Shown here piece after piece: positions 19,363-28,081 of a stretch of DNA of 64,000 bases. Both the position numbers and the translations under genes were made by a program. The DNA comes from Flavobacteriales bacterium. GTDB lineage: Bacteria; Bacteroidota; Bacteroidia; Flavobacteriales_C; GCA-002722245. The notes below the pieces were generated by a model, which worked only from the letters and a program-made list of their open reading frames with translations, was not told the DNA's origin and did not search any database. The stretch spans positions 110,940 through 174,939 of the forward strand of contig PBLA01000018.1 in the NCBI GenBank assembly GCA_002722245.1, written 5' to 3'. The number at the start of each line of letters is the position of its first letter. Position 1 is the first letter of the stretch.

Positions 19363-21189
19363 ATGGCATTTGGAAAAAATAGGGTGCAAAGTAAGAAAAA
19401 TGGAAAAGTAAGCTTAACGAAGAACTCGTATACGCAAGCGAAAAACTTTTTATCCTATGTAAAACCTTATTCAGGAATCTATTTTTTAGGATTTATCTTC
19501 CTTTTGCTTTCAAGTGGTGTTTCTGCCTCACTTCCTATTTTTTTAGGACAAATTTTAGGCGCTGAAGCAACTGAGTTTTCTTCCGAGTGGGAGTTTGCAA
19601 GTTCCAATAATATTTATGGAGTATTAACAATCCTTGCTCTTATCCTTCCATTACAAGCACTCTTTAGCTTTTTTAGAATTATAACGTTCCATTATGTGAC
19701 GCACAGTGCAATAAAAGATATGCGACAAAATGCTTTTTCTGTACTCATAAAATCACCAATGGCCTATTTTGACACGAGTAAAACCGGTGAAACCATTTCT
19801 CGTATATCCAATGACACTGAACAAATACAAGAAACCTTAACTACAACGATTGCAGAATTTTTAAGGCAGATTATTATTGTTGCTGTAGGACTTATCTACA
19901 TTTTTATCATTAGTCCTAAATTGGTGCTAATCATGTTGGCTGTCATTCCTGTAGCCGCTATTACGGCTGTTCTCTTTGGAAAGTTTATCAAAAAACTATC
20001 TCGATCGGCCCAAAATGAAACGGCAACTTCCAACCACATTTTAGAAGAAGCGCTTGTAGGAATAAAAAACTTAAAAGCTTACACAAATGAATTTATCGAA
20101 CTTTCCAAATACAGTAAAGCTGTTCAAAAAGTTAAAGGGTATAATATGAAAGCCGCTTTATGGCGAGGAATGTTCGTGGCCTTTATAGTTACAATTATGG
20201 TAGGAGCAATTGTTTTTATCATTTGGCAAGGAATAGAAATGGTTCAGTTAGGGCCTAGTGAAGGAATTCATAAAAAGGAATTTTTTCAGTTTATTCTCTT
20301 CACTGTAATGTTGGGAACCTCTATAGGTTCTTTACCTGATTTATTTGCGAAAATTCAAAAAGCGATTGGAGCAACAGAAAATGTGATGGAAATTATTCAA
20401 CAAGAAACAGAAGATATTGATATTTCTCAGCCCGTTTCAGGAGATAAATTCCTCAAAGGAGCTATAGATTTTAAAAATGTGCGGTTTGCCTATCCGAGTA
20501 GAAAAGAAATACAAATCCTTGAAGACTTAAATCTTCAAATTAAAGCGGGAGAACAAGTAGCTCTTGTAGGACCGAGTGGTAGTGGTAAATCAACTATTGC
20601 AAGTCTTTTACTTCAATTTTATGCCCTAGATGGCGGAACCATTACCTTCGATGGTATAGATGCTTCAAGTTATGCGTTAAACGAGCTGAGATCACAAATG
20701 GCCTTTGTTCCGCAAGAAGTAATTCTTTTGGGAGGTTCAATAGAAGAAAATATTAGATATGGTAAACCAACCGCCTCCTATGAGGAAGTAAAGGAAGCTG
20801 CGCGCAAAGCCAATGCTCTTTCCTTTATTGAAGAATTCCCTGATAAGTTTAAAACAATTGTTGGTGATAGAGGGATACAACTCTCTGGTGGACAAAGACA
20901 GAGAATAGCTATAGCCAGAGCGATTTTAAGGGATCCTTCTATTTTGATTTTAGATGAAGCAACTAGTGCGTTAGATAGTGAATCAGAGGTAGCGGTTCAA
21001 GATGCACTTAGTAAATTAATGCATGGACGAACATCAATTATAATTGCCCATAGATTATCTACTGTGAAAAAAGCAGATGCCATTGTCGTATTAGAAAAGG
21101 GACAAATTGTTGAACAAGGAACCCATGATGAGTTGACAGCAATCCATAATGGCGTGTATCAAAAATTAAGTCAATTACAGTTTTCTTGA
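19363..21189 (+). CDS. ABC transporter ATP-binding protein/permease (MsbA-like exporter)
   Basis: N-terminal six-TM domain; GPSGSGKSTIASLLLQFY, LSGGQRQRIAIARAIL, ILILDEATSALDSESE. Confidence 0.93.
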   Translation: MAFGKNRVQSKKNGKVSLTKNSYTQAKNFLSYVKPYSGIYFLGFIFLLLSSGVSASLPIFLGQILGAEATEFSSEWEFASSNNIYGVLTILALILPLQALFSFFRIITFHYVTHSAIKDMRQNAFSVLIKSPMAYFDTSKTGETISRISNDTEQIQETLTTTIAEFLRQIIIVAVGLIYIFIISPKLVLIMLAVIPVAAITAVLFGKFIKKLSRSAQNETATSNHILEEALVGIKNLKAYTNEFIELSKYSKAVQKVKGYNMKAALWRGMFVAFIVTIMVGAIVFIIWQGIEMVQLGPSEGIHKKEFFQFILFTVMLGTSIGSLPDLFAKIQKAIGATENVMEIIQQETEDIDISQPVSGDKFLKGAIDFKNVRFAYPSRKEIQILEDLNLQIKAGEQVALVGPSGSGKSTIASLLLQFYALDGGTITFDGIDASSYALNELRSQMAFVPQEVILLGGSIEENIRYGKPTASYEEVKEAARKANALSFIEEFPDKFKTIVGDRGIQLSGGQRQRIAIARAILRDPSILILDEATSALDSESEVAVQDALSKLMHGRTSIIIAHRLSTVKKADAIVVLEKGQIVEQGTHDELTAIHNGVYQKLSQLQFS

Positions 21190-21190
21190 G

Positions 21191-21820
21191 ATGGGAAATG
21201 AACTAATTTTAAAATACTTCCCTCAATTAAGTGATATTCAAAAGCAACAATTTGCTGAATTAAAAAACCTGTATGAAGAATGGAATCGACAAATTAATGT
21301 CATTTCAAGGAAAGATATTGATGAGCTATACACTCGACATGTCCTTCACTCGTTGGGGATAGCAAAAATCATCCAATTTAAGCCAGGAACCTCTGTAATG
21401 GACGTTGGAACTGGAGGTGGTTTCCCCGGAATTCCACTGGCAATATTATTTCCCGAATCTAATTTTTACTTAGTTGATACAATTGGTAAAAAAATAAAAG
21501 TTGTTAATGCCATCTCAGAAAGCCTTGGATTAGATAACGTAGAAGGCGTACAAAAGCGAGCAGAGAAAGTAAAATATGAGTTCGATTTTATTGTGAGTAG
21601 AGCTGTCACCTATTTACCTAAATTTAATCAATGGATAAAAGGAAAATTCAACAGTGAATCCTTTAATACTATCCCCAATGGATTACTCTATTTAAAAGGT
21701 GGAGATTTAACACGAGAACTGGAGGAAACAAAAAGACCTTTTGTGTCCTATGATTTAACAAATTATTTTTCAGAAGATTTTTTTGAAACAAAAAAAGTTA
21801 TTTATTTAAAGGGTTTTTAA
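21191..21820 (+). CDS. rsmG: 16S rRNA (guanine(527)-N(7))-methyltransferase RsmG
   Basis: LYEEWNRQINVISRKDIDELYTRHVLHSLGIAK; VMDVGTGGGFPGIPLAILFPESNFYLVDTIGKKIKVV. Confidence 0.96.
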   Translation: MGNELILKYFPQLSDIQKQQFAELKNLYEEWNRQINVISRKDIDELYTRHVLHSLGIAKIIQFKPGTSVMDVGTGGGFPGIPLAILFPESNFYLVDTIGKKIKVVNAISESLGLDNVEGVQKRAEKVKYEFDFIVSRAVTYLPKFNQWIKGKFNSESFNTIPNGLLYLKGGDLTRELEETKRPFVSYDLTNYFSEDFFETKKVIYLKGF

Positions 21821-22240
21821 ATGAATAACAGAGCACACACTTTATCTTTCTGCTCACAGTGTACCAATCGAAAATTTGATTTTAAAAAGGGTATCATTTG
21901 TGGACTTATCAATGATATTCCAAATTTCCAAAACACTTGTCCATCATACAATGAAGACCACACAGTTCTTCAAAATAAGAAAGAAATTGAACATAAAGTA
22001 TTGCAATCACAACAAGAGCTGAATTCAATCGAAAAAAGTTTTGGCCTACATGAATATGGTATCTCCAATGGTATTTTAGGAGGTGTAATTATGATTATGA
22101 TTGCTTTAATATGGTTTTTTGGAGGACAATATTTCGGTGTAGTTTATTTTTATCCGCCTATTCTATTCATTAGCGGAGCCTATATCTTATTTAAAGGCAT
22201 TCAACGGCGGAATCTTCGAAAGCAAAAAAACATCTTATAA
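21821..22240 (+). CDS. Hypothetical membrane protein with N-terminal Cys-rich motif
   Basis: CSQCTNRKFDFKKGIICGL...CPSY followed by two TM helices; directly abuts rsmG. Confidence 0.65.
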   Translation: MNNRAHTLSFCSQCTNRKFDFKKGIICGLINDIPNFQNTCPSYNEDHTVLQNKKEIEHKVLQSQQELNSIEKSFGLHEYGISNGILGGVIMIMIALIWFFGGQYFGVVYFYPPILFISGAYILFKGIQRRNLRKQKNIL

Positions 22241-22258
22241 AGTAAAGCAATCTCACGA

Positions 22259-22477
22259 ATGAAAAGAAAAACAAAGCTCATTGTTGGAATGAACAGGCCT
22301 TCCCCTAAAGGCTACCTCATTGGACTTGTTTTTTTAGCCATTGGAATTCTTTTTTACATTAAATCATTTTTTGATTCATCCATCAATTGGATTCCTATCG
22401 CTGTCTTTATCATTCCGGGAATATGGTTTATTTTAAAAACCTTTATTTCCAACATTAAATCAAAAGGGGGTATGTAA
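22259..22477 (+). CDS. Small hypothetical two-TM membrane protein
   Basis: 72-aa ORF with two hydrophobic segments, co-directional and close to the previous gene. Confidence 0.5.
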   Translation: MKRKTKLIVGMNRPSPKGYLIGLVFLAIGILFYIKSFFDSSINWIPIAVFIIPGIWFILKTFISNIKSKGGM

Positions 22478-22513
22478 TAAAAAAACGTCCCTCAATTGAA
22501 GGACGCCTTTTAT
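22478..22513 (-). terminator. Rho-independent terminator downstream of the sigma factor gene
   Basis: Minus strand GGCGTCCTTCAATTGAGGGACGTTTTTTTA. Confidence 0.75.
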
Positions 22514-22514
22514 T

Positions 22515-23126
22515 TTAAATTTTTTCCTGTGTGTTTTTCATAATGTTGTACAGAAATTCTCTAGCTCGGAATAATTGGGCTTTTACTGTACCCAATGGAA
22601 TATCAAGATGATCTGCAATTTCCTCATAAGAATACTCTTTAAAATAACGGAGTTCAACTAAGGTTCTGTAACGGGGCTTGAGTTTCCGAACAACGTCATG
22701 CATTATTTGAATTTTTTGTTCACGCATATACGTTTGCTCAGGATCCAAAGCATCTGATTTCAAATCAATTTCTAACTCACTCCCTTCATCGTTTTTTAAG
22801 GTTTTATTAATCGAAAAGGTGTTTTTTTTCTTCTTTCTAATGAAATCAATACAATTGTTGGAGGCTATTTTAAACAACCAAGTACTAAAAGCATAATTGG
22901 GTGTGTACTGATGCAGCTTTTTAAATGCTTTACCAAAAGCCTCAATCGTTAAATCCTCTGCATCATCTTTATTATTAACCATCTTTAAAAGCATAAAATA
23001 AATAGAATCTCTATATCGATCCATTAGTTCTGCATATGCTTTCTGTGATTTATTTTCGATTGCGTTACGAACTAAATTATAATCGTAAAGTGCTTTCTCA
23101 GATAAATTCGGTCCAGGTACTACCAT
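22515..23126 (-). CDS. RNA polymerase sigma factor, sigma-70/ECF family
   Basis: YMLLKMVNNKDDAEDLTIEAFGKAFKKLHQYTPNYAFSTWLFKIASNNCIDFIRKKK; region 4 LRYFKEYSYEEIADHLDIPLGTVKAQLFRAREFL. Confidence 0.92.
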   Translation of the reverse strand: MVVPGPNLSEKALYDYNLVRNAIENKSQKAYAELMDRYRDSIYFMLLKMVNNKDDAEDLTIEAFGKAFKKLHQYTPNYAFSTWLFKIASNNCIDFIRKKKKNTFSINKTLKNDEGSELEIDLKSDALDPEQTYMREQKIQIMHDVVRKLKPRYRTLVELRYFKEYSYEEIADHLDIPLGTVKAQLFRAREFLYNIMKNTQEKI

Positions 23127-24238
23127 GTGCCCTTTTTGCTTTTAAATAATGTTACTAAAACCGCTATATTATGTATGAAAACCGAAATAAATTCAGCTAA
23201 TAAAATCATCCAATAATTCGCTCTGACATCAATTTTACTGAATATTCTCCTAATTAAAGAATACATTGTAAGTTTTTTTAAAACGGCAATTGTTAAAACA
23301 AGAAAAAACAACTTGGTAAAATAAAGCACAAAAGGCAACATTAAATACCACAACATGGAGCTAGAGTAAAAAACGGATAGTATAAGTAAGTTCCCCCACC
23401 TGTAATGCATTCCAGCGGAAACGTGCCTAGTTTTCTGATTAAAAAACCCTTTAAAACTTTGCTTCGGAACGGAAACAGTTTGACTTTTTGAATCAATAAT
23501 TATTGCCGTTTTCGTCTCCTTTGGCAACTCGTTTACAAACAAATCATCATCACCGGAGGATAAATGATAATGCGCTTTAAATCCACCTACTTTTTTAAAC
23601 AGATTTTTTTTATAACCTACATTTCTTCCTACAGACATGTAGGGAGTATTAACTAATGCAAACGAGAGATAATTCATGGCAATAAAACCAGTATCCATTT
23701 GAATTATGCGATTGATAAACGTATCTTCTTGTTCATATTGACCTATTCCAAAAATAATTTCATGATCATTTTCAAACCCGTCAGCCATACTTAGCAACCA
23801 TTTTTCACTTTTAGGATAACAGTCTGCATCTGTTAATACAAGATACTCTGATGTTGCTTGTTGAATACCAAACTCTAGAACTTCCTTTTTTCCATAAGAT
23901 ATTTTCGGTTGATCAAACTTATAAACCAAAAGATTATTATGTTTTTCTTTTAAGTCTCTCAGATATTCGTTTGTTCCATCATCGGAATTATCATCAACTA
24001 CAACAACTTCAAATTCTGGATACTCTTGATTCAATATTTTATGCAGATGATTTTCAAGATTTAAACGTTCATTTTTTGCACAAATAATCACTGAAAGGAA
24101 AGGCAACTCTTTTCTTTCAAAAAGAATCATATTCTGATAACTCGACAGCCTTCTCCACACACCTAAATAGACTACCAATAGAACTATTGACAATAATACA
24201 AAAGATATGTCCAACCAATAACTTATCTCCATAAACAC
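23120..24238 (-). CDS. Glycosyltransferase family 2 membrane protein
   Basis: LSVIICAKNERLNLENHLHKILNQEYPEFEVVVVDDNSDDGTNEYL; LTDADCYP; C-terminal TM segments. Confidence 0.88.
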   Translation of the reverse strand: MFMEISYWLDISFVLLSIVLLVVYLGVWRRLSSYQNMILFERKELPFLSVIICAKNERLNLENHLHKILNQEYPEFEVVVVDDNSDDGTNEYLRDLKEKHNNLLVYKFDQPKISYGKKEVLEFGIQQATSEYLVLTDADCYPKSEKWLLSMADGFENDHEIIFGIGQYEQEDTFINRIIQMDTGFIAMNYLSFALVNTPYMSVGRNVGYKKNLFKKVGGFKAHYHLSSGDDDLFVNELPKETKTAIIIDSKSQTVSVPKQSFKGFFNQKTRHVSAGMHYRWGNLLILSVFYSSSMLWYLMLPFVLYFTKLFFLVLTIAVLKKLTMYSLIRRIFSKIDVRANYWMILLAEFISVFIHNIAVLVTLFKSKKGTW

Positions 24239-24305
24239 AAAGAAACTAAAAAACCCGCTTTACGCATCGACGTTTCTTCTATTGAATTAATATCTTTACC
24301 AATAC

Positions 24306-25436
24306 ATGAAGTTCAATTTAGAAAAGGTAGATTCAGGTTCTCAAGCCAGAGCAGGAACAATAACAACAGATCATGGTGAAATAAACACCCCTATATTTAT
24401 GCCGGTAGGAACTGCTGCATCAGTTAAAACAGTGCATCAGCGAGAACTAGAAGAAGATATAAAAGCACAAATTATTTTAGGAAACACTTATCATTTATAT
24501 CTAAGACCTTCCATGGATATCATAACCCAAGCCGGGGGTCTTCATAAGTTTATGCATTGGGACAAACCCATTTTAACAGATAGTGGAGGGTTTCAAGTAT
24601 ACTCGCTTAATGGGACACGTAAAATCAAAGAAGAAGGTGTGAGGTTTCAATCACATATAGATGGATCATACCATATGTTTACTCCTGAAAATGTCATGGA
24701 TACCCAGCGAAAAATTGGCGCAGACATTATTATGGCGTTTGATGAGTGCACCCCATACCCATGTGATTATAACTATGCAAAAAACTCTATGCATATGACT
24801 CATCGATGGTTAAAGCGATGCTGCGATCGATTTGATTCTACCTCACCATTTTACAACCACAGTCAAACCTTATTTCCAATAGTACAGGGAAGCACATATA
24901 AAGACCTAAGGGTAGCTTCTGCTGAAACAATCGCATCATTTGAAAGAGAGGGAAATGCTATTGGCGGACTTTCGGTTGGTGAGCCAGCAGAGGAGATGTA
25001 CGCTATGTGTGAATTGGTATGTAATGTTCTTCCAAAAGATAAACCAAGATATTTAATGGGGGTAGGAACACCTGCAAATATTTTAGAAAACATAGCGTTA
25101 GGAGTTGATATGTTTGATTGTGTGATGCCTACCAGAAATGCTCGTAACGGAATGCTGTTCACAAGCGAAGGCATCATTAATATTAAAAACAAGAAATGGG
25201 AAAACGATTTTTCTCCTTTGGATCCAAATGGAACTTCTTATGTAGATAGTTACTACAACAAAGCTTATGTAAAACATTTATTTCAGTCCAAAGAAATATT
25301 AGGAATGCAAATTGCATCAATTCATAACTTAGCCTTTTATCTTTGGTTAGTTGGGGAGGCCCGAAAACAGATTATTGAAGGCACCTTTTCATCGTGGAAA
25401 AATAAAATGATTAAAAAAGTAACCTCCAGATTGTAG
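24306..25436 (+). CDS. tgt: tRNA-guanine(34) transglycosylase (queuine tRNA-ribosyltransferase)
   Basis: TDHGEINTPIFMPVGTAASVK; ILTDSGGFQVYSL; RYLMGVGTPANILENIALGVDMFDCVMPTRNARNG. Confidence 0.97.
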   Translation: MKFNLEKVDSGSQARAGTITTDHGEINTPIFMPVGTAASVKTVHQRELEEDIKAQIILGNTYHLYLRPSMDIITQAGGLHKFMHWDKPILTDSGGFQVYSLNGTRKIKEEGVRFQSHIDGSYHMFTPENVMDTQRKIGADIIMAFDECTPYPCDYNYAKNSMHMTHRWLKRCCDRFDSTSPFYNHSQTLFPIVQGSTYKDLRVASAETIASFEREGNAIGGLSVGEPAEEMYAMCELVCNVLPKDKPRYLMGVGTPANILENIALGVDMFDCVMPTRNARNGMLFTSEGIINIKNKKWENDFSPLDPNGTSYVDSYYNKAYVKHLFQSKEILGMQIASIHNLAFYLWLVGEARKQIIEGTFSSWKNKMIKKVTSRL

Positions 25437-25438
25437 TT

Positions 25439-26524
25439 GTGAAGAAACTGGATTTATACATATTAAAAAAATTCGGAGGCACCTTTTTCCTAATGATTTT
25501 CCTGTTTATTCTCATTGCAGTTGTATTTGATATTTCAGAGAAAATAGATGATTTTGAAAAATTCACAATGGATGAAATAATATATGATTATTATTTCAGC
25601 TTTATCCCGTGGCTATTTAATCTACTTGCACCCATACTTGCATTTTTAACCGTAGTGTATTTTACTGGAAGAATGGCAGCAAAAACAGAAATCATACCCA
25701 TTTTAGCATCAGGTATTTCATTCAAACGATTTTTAAGACCCTATATTTTTGGAGGTATAATTCTCTTTATCTTATCATTAGTTCTAAGCCACATTTTAAT
25801 TCCCATTACCAATAAAAAAAGAATCGCTATTGAGGCTAGAATTTATACGAATGCGCGAAGAATCAACAACACTAAACTACATAGAGAAATTGCAAAAGAC
25901 CATTTTATTTACGTCCAAAATTATAGTATAAAAAGTGATAATGCATATAAATTCAGACTGGAAAAAATCATTGATGGAGAATTGTTGTATCGGTTTTCAG
26001 CCAACAACATGAAATGGGACCACAAAAAACAGAAATGGATTGCACGAAGTTGGGCTGAACGGGTAATTAAAAACGATCACGAAACACTTTTGCAAGGAAG
26101 TGTGAAAGACACAACCTTTAAATTTGGCGAATATGTCTTTGACAACACTGAATTTAAGCGTAGTCCTTTTGAGGTAGAAACTATGGACGTTTTTGATATT
26201 TTTGACTTCATTGAAAAAGAAAAAATGAGAGGTTCAAGTCATTTAGGAATGTACGAACAAGAACTGGTAAAAAGAACCTCAAATCCATTTTCAATCATCA
26301 TATTAGTATTCATTGCCGCATGCATAAGTTCCAGAAAAGTAAAGGGAGGAGTTGGAATGCATGTTGCCGTAGGAATAGGCATTGCGCTTGTTTTCACTTT
26401 TTTCCAAGTCATTGCTGAAAAAATTGCCGTGAACACCCCTATTCCTGCTAAAATAGCGCTCTGGGTACCGAATGGTTTCTTTGGACTGGTCGCTTTTTAT
26501 ATATACATCAAAGCGCCTAAATAA
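25439..26524 (+). CDS. LptF/LptG family permease (YjgP/YjgQ), GTG start
   Basis: KKLDLYILKKFGGTFFLMIFLFILIAVVFDISEKIDDF; typical TM pattern; two bases after the tgt stop. Confidence 0.88.
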   Translation: MKKLDLYILKKFGGTFFLMIFLFILIAVVFDISEKIDDFEKFTMDEIIYDYYFSFIPWLFNLLAPILAFLTVVYFTGRMAAKTEIIPILASGISFKRFLRPYIFGGIILFILSLVLSHILIPITNKKRIAIEARIYTNARRINNTKLHREIAKDHFIYVQNYSIKSDNAYKFRLEKIIDGELLYRFSANNMKWDHKKQKWIARSWAERVIKNDHETLLQGSVKDTTFKFGEYVFDNTEFKRSPFEVETMDVFDIFDFIEKEKMRGSSHLGMYEQELVKRTSNPFSIIILVFIAACISSRKVKGGVGMHVAVGIGIALVFTFFQVIAEKIAVNTPIPAKIALWVPNGFFGLVAFYIYIKAPK

Positions 26525-26549
26525 GGTGTTCTACTTGTGTTTAATTGAT

Positions 26550-26936
26550 CTACTTTTCTAAAAGAGCCTTTTCTTCGTCATATCGAATAAAAATATGGAG
26601 CCATATAATTCTGGAATATCGAAATAATAACGGCATTAACAAAAGAAGAATCAGGAAGATTATAAAGGTAATCTCATAAATTTCGAGCATTGTTAGATAA
26701 GAAATAATAAGCATGACAGGAATTGCTATAATTACACCCAGTCCATAACTAACATACATAGCTCCGTACCAGAACCCCTGCTCCATTTCATAAACTAAAC
26801 CACAGTGAGAACATTTTTTCTCAATTTGTCCAAACTTTCGATGGTAATGATTACCATATTTAAATACCTTACCTTTTCTACATCTTGGACACTTACAAGT
26901 TAAAATGCTTTTAATTGCTGATACTTCTTCCATCAA
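26550..26936 (-). CDS. DUF983 family protein
   Basis: CKCPRCRKGKVF...KKCSHCGLVYEMEQGFWYGAMYVSYGL followed by two TM helices. Confidence 0.85.
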   Translation of the reverse strand: MMEEVSAIKSILTCKCPRCRKGKVFKYGNHYHRKFGQIEKKCSHCGLVYEMEQGFWYGAMYVSYGLGVIIAIPVMLIISYLTMLEIYEITFIIFLILLLLMPLLFRYSRIIWLHIFIRYDEEKALLEK

Positions 26937-26984
26937 ATTTATTTACTCAAGTAAATTAACATTCTTTTACTTTATTTTAAATCA

Positions 26985-27015
26985 CAAAAAAAGGCAGTTA
27001 AAATTAACCGCCCTT
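26985..27015 (-). terminator. Putative Rho-independent terminator
   Basis: Minus strand AAGGGCGGTTAATTTTAACTGCCTTTTTTTG after the 27037 stop. Confidence 0.65.
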
Positions 27016-27036
27016 GATATTTTTATATCTATACTT

Positions 27037-28068
27037 TTAATTTTTAGGAACATATTTACTAGTAAACTGAAGAACTGAATTGTTCCAACCGTCAAGCAAT
27101 TCAGATCTCTTACTATTTGATTTTTCCATTTGCTGATTAACCTTCTGTGATTTAACATTAACTTCATTAACCATTTTATTAAAAGCATCAATATCCTTCT
27201 GAGTTCTTTTCTTATTTTTCTCTAAAGCTTTCTTTGCTTTACCAACTTTTTCATTTTCAATTATAAAATCAGTTAGTAATTTAATATCATTCTCTGCTTC
27301 TTTAATGTAAAAATCAAGAACTTTTTTGCATTCATAAATCAACAATTTATTTCCTTTAAAGGCCTCTTTTTTATTTAACGCATCAACCCCTTCTTTTGAA
27401 GCTTTAATTAAAGCATTCTTATTTTGCTCAATAGCAGAAATATCTTTACCACCCATTGCAGTTAATAGATAAGCTTCTTGTTTAAATGCCTTAAAAAATA
27501 TGAGATAAATTTCTCTATGGTATCCGAAAACCTCACTAGCAGCTTTAATTTTCTTGCTCAAATCAGATTCGGACTCAGTTAAAGTTATTCCATTATTTTT
27601 AGCAAATTCCTTTTCAGAAGCAGTTAATTCATCACCAGCATCCTGTAATTTTTGGTTTGCAATGTCTTTTGCTAAAAAATAAGCTTCCATAGCATCATAA
27701 GATTGCTCAGAAACTTCTTCCATATCCATTAATTTACCAAAATCTTCATTCATTACAGTTTCGTTAATATCCAAAAACTTAACCACAGCATCTCTATAAA
27801 CAGTACTCCCCTCATAACTATCCATTTTTGATACTTCTTTCCTTGCATCAGCTATCGTTTTAACCAACTTTAATCTTTTGTTATTTATTTTTCTTAACCT
27901 TTTTGAATTTGCGGCTGTTGAAAGATAATTCCAAGTTCGCTTTGAAATATCTTTATGAAAAACCGATACTTTCTCCATGTAAATAACTGCTGGATGTTTT
28001 TCTTGTCCGGTTAATGTAAATGCTAAAAGCATAAAAAAACATGATATAACTATTGATCCTTTTTTCAT
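27037..28068 (-). CDS. Hypothetical secreted coiled-coil-rich protein
   Basis: Signal peptide MKKGSIVISCFFMLLAFTLTGQ; Lys/Glu-rich helical body. Confidence 0.6.
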   Translation of the reverse strand: MKKGSIVISCFFMLLAFTLTGQEKHPAVIYMEKVSVFHKDISKRTWNYLSTAANSKRLRKINNKRLKLVKTIADARKEVSKMDSYEGSTVYRDAVVKFLDINETVMNEDFGKLMDMEEVSEQSYDAMEAYFLAKDIANQKLQDAGDELTASEKEFAKNNGITLTESESDLSKKIKAASEVFGYHREIYLIFFKAFKQEAYLLTAMGGKDISAIEQNKNALIKASKEGVDALNKKEAFKGNKLLIYECKKVLDFYIKEAENDIKLLTDFIIENEKVGKAKKALEKNKKRTQKDIDAFNKMVNEVNVKSQKVNQQMEKSNSKRSELLDGWNNSVLQFTSKYVPKN

Positions 28069-28081
28069 TTTATTGATTTTA

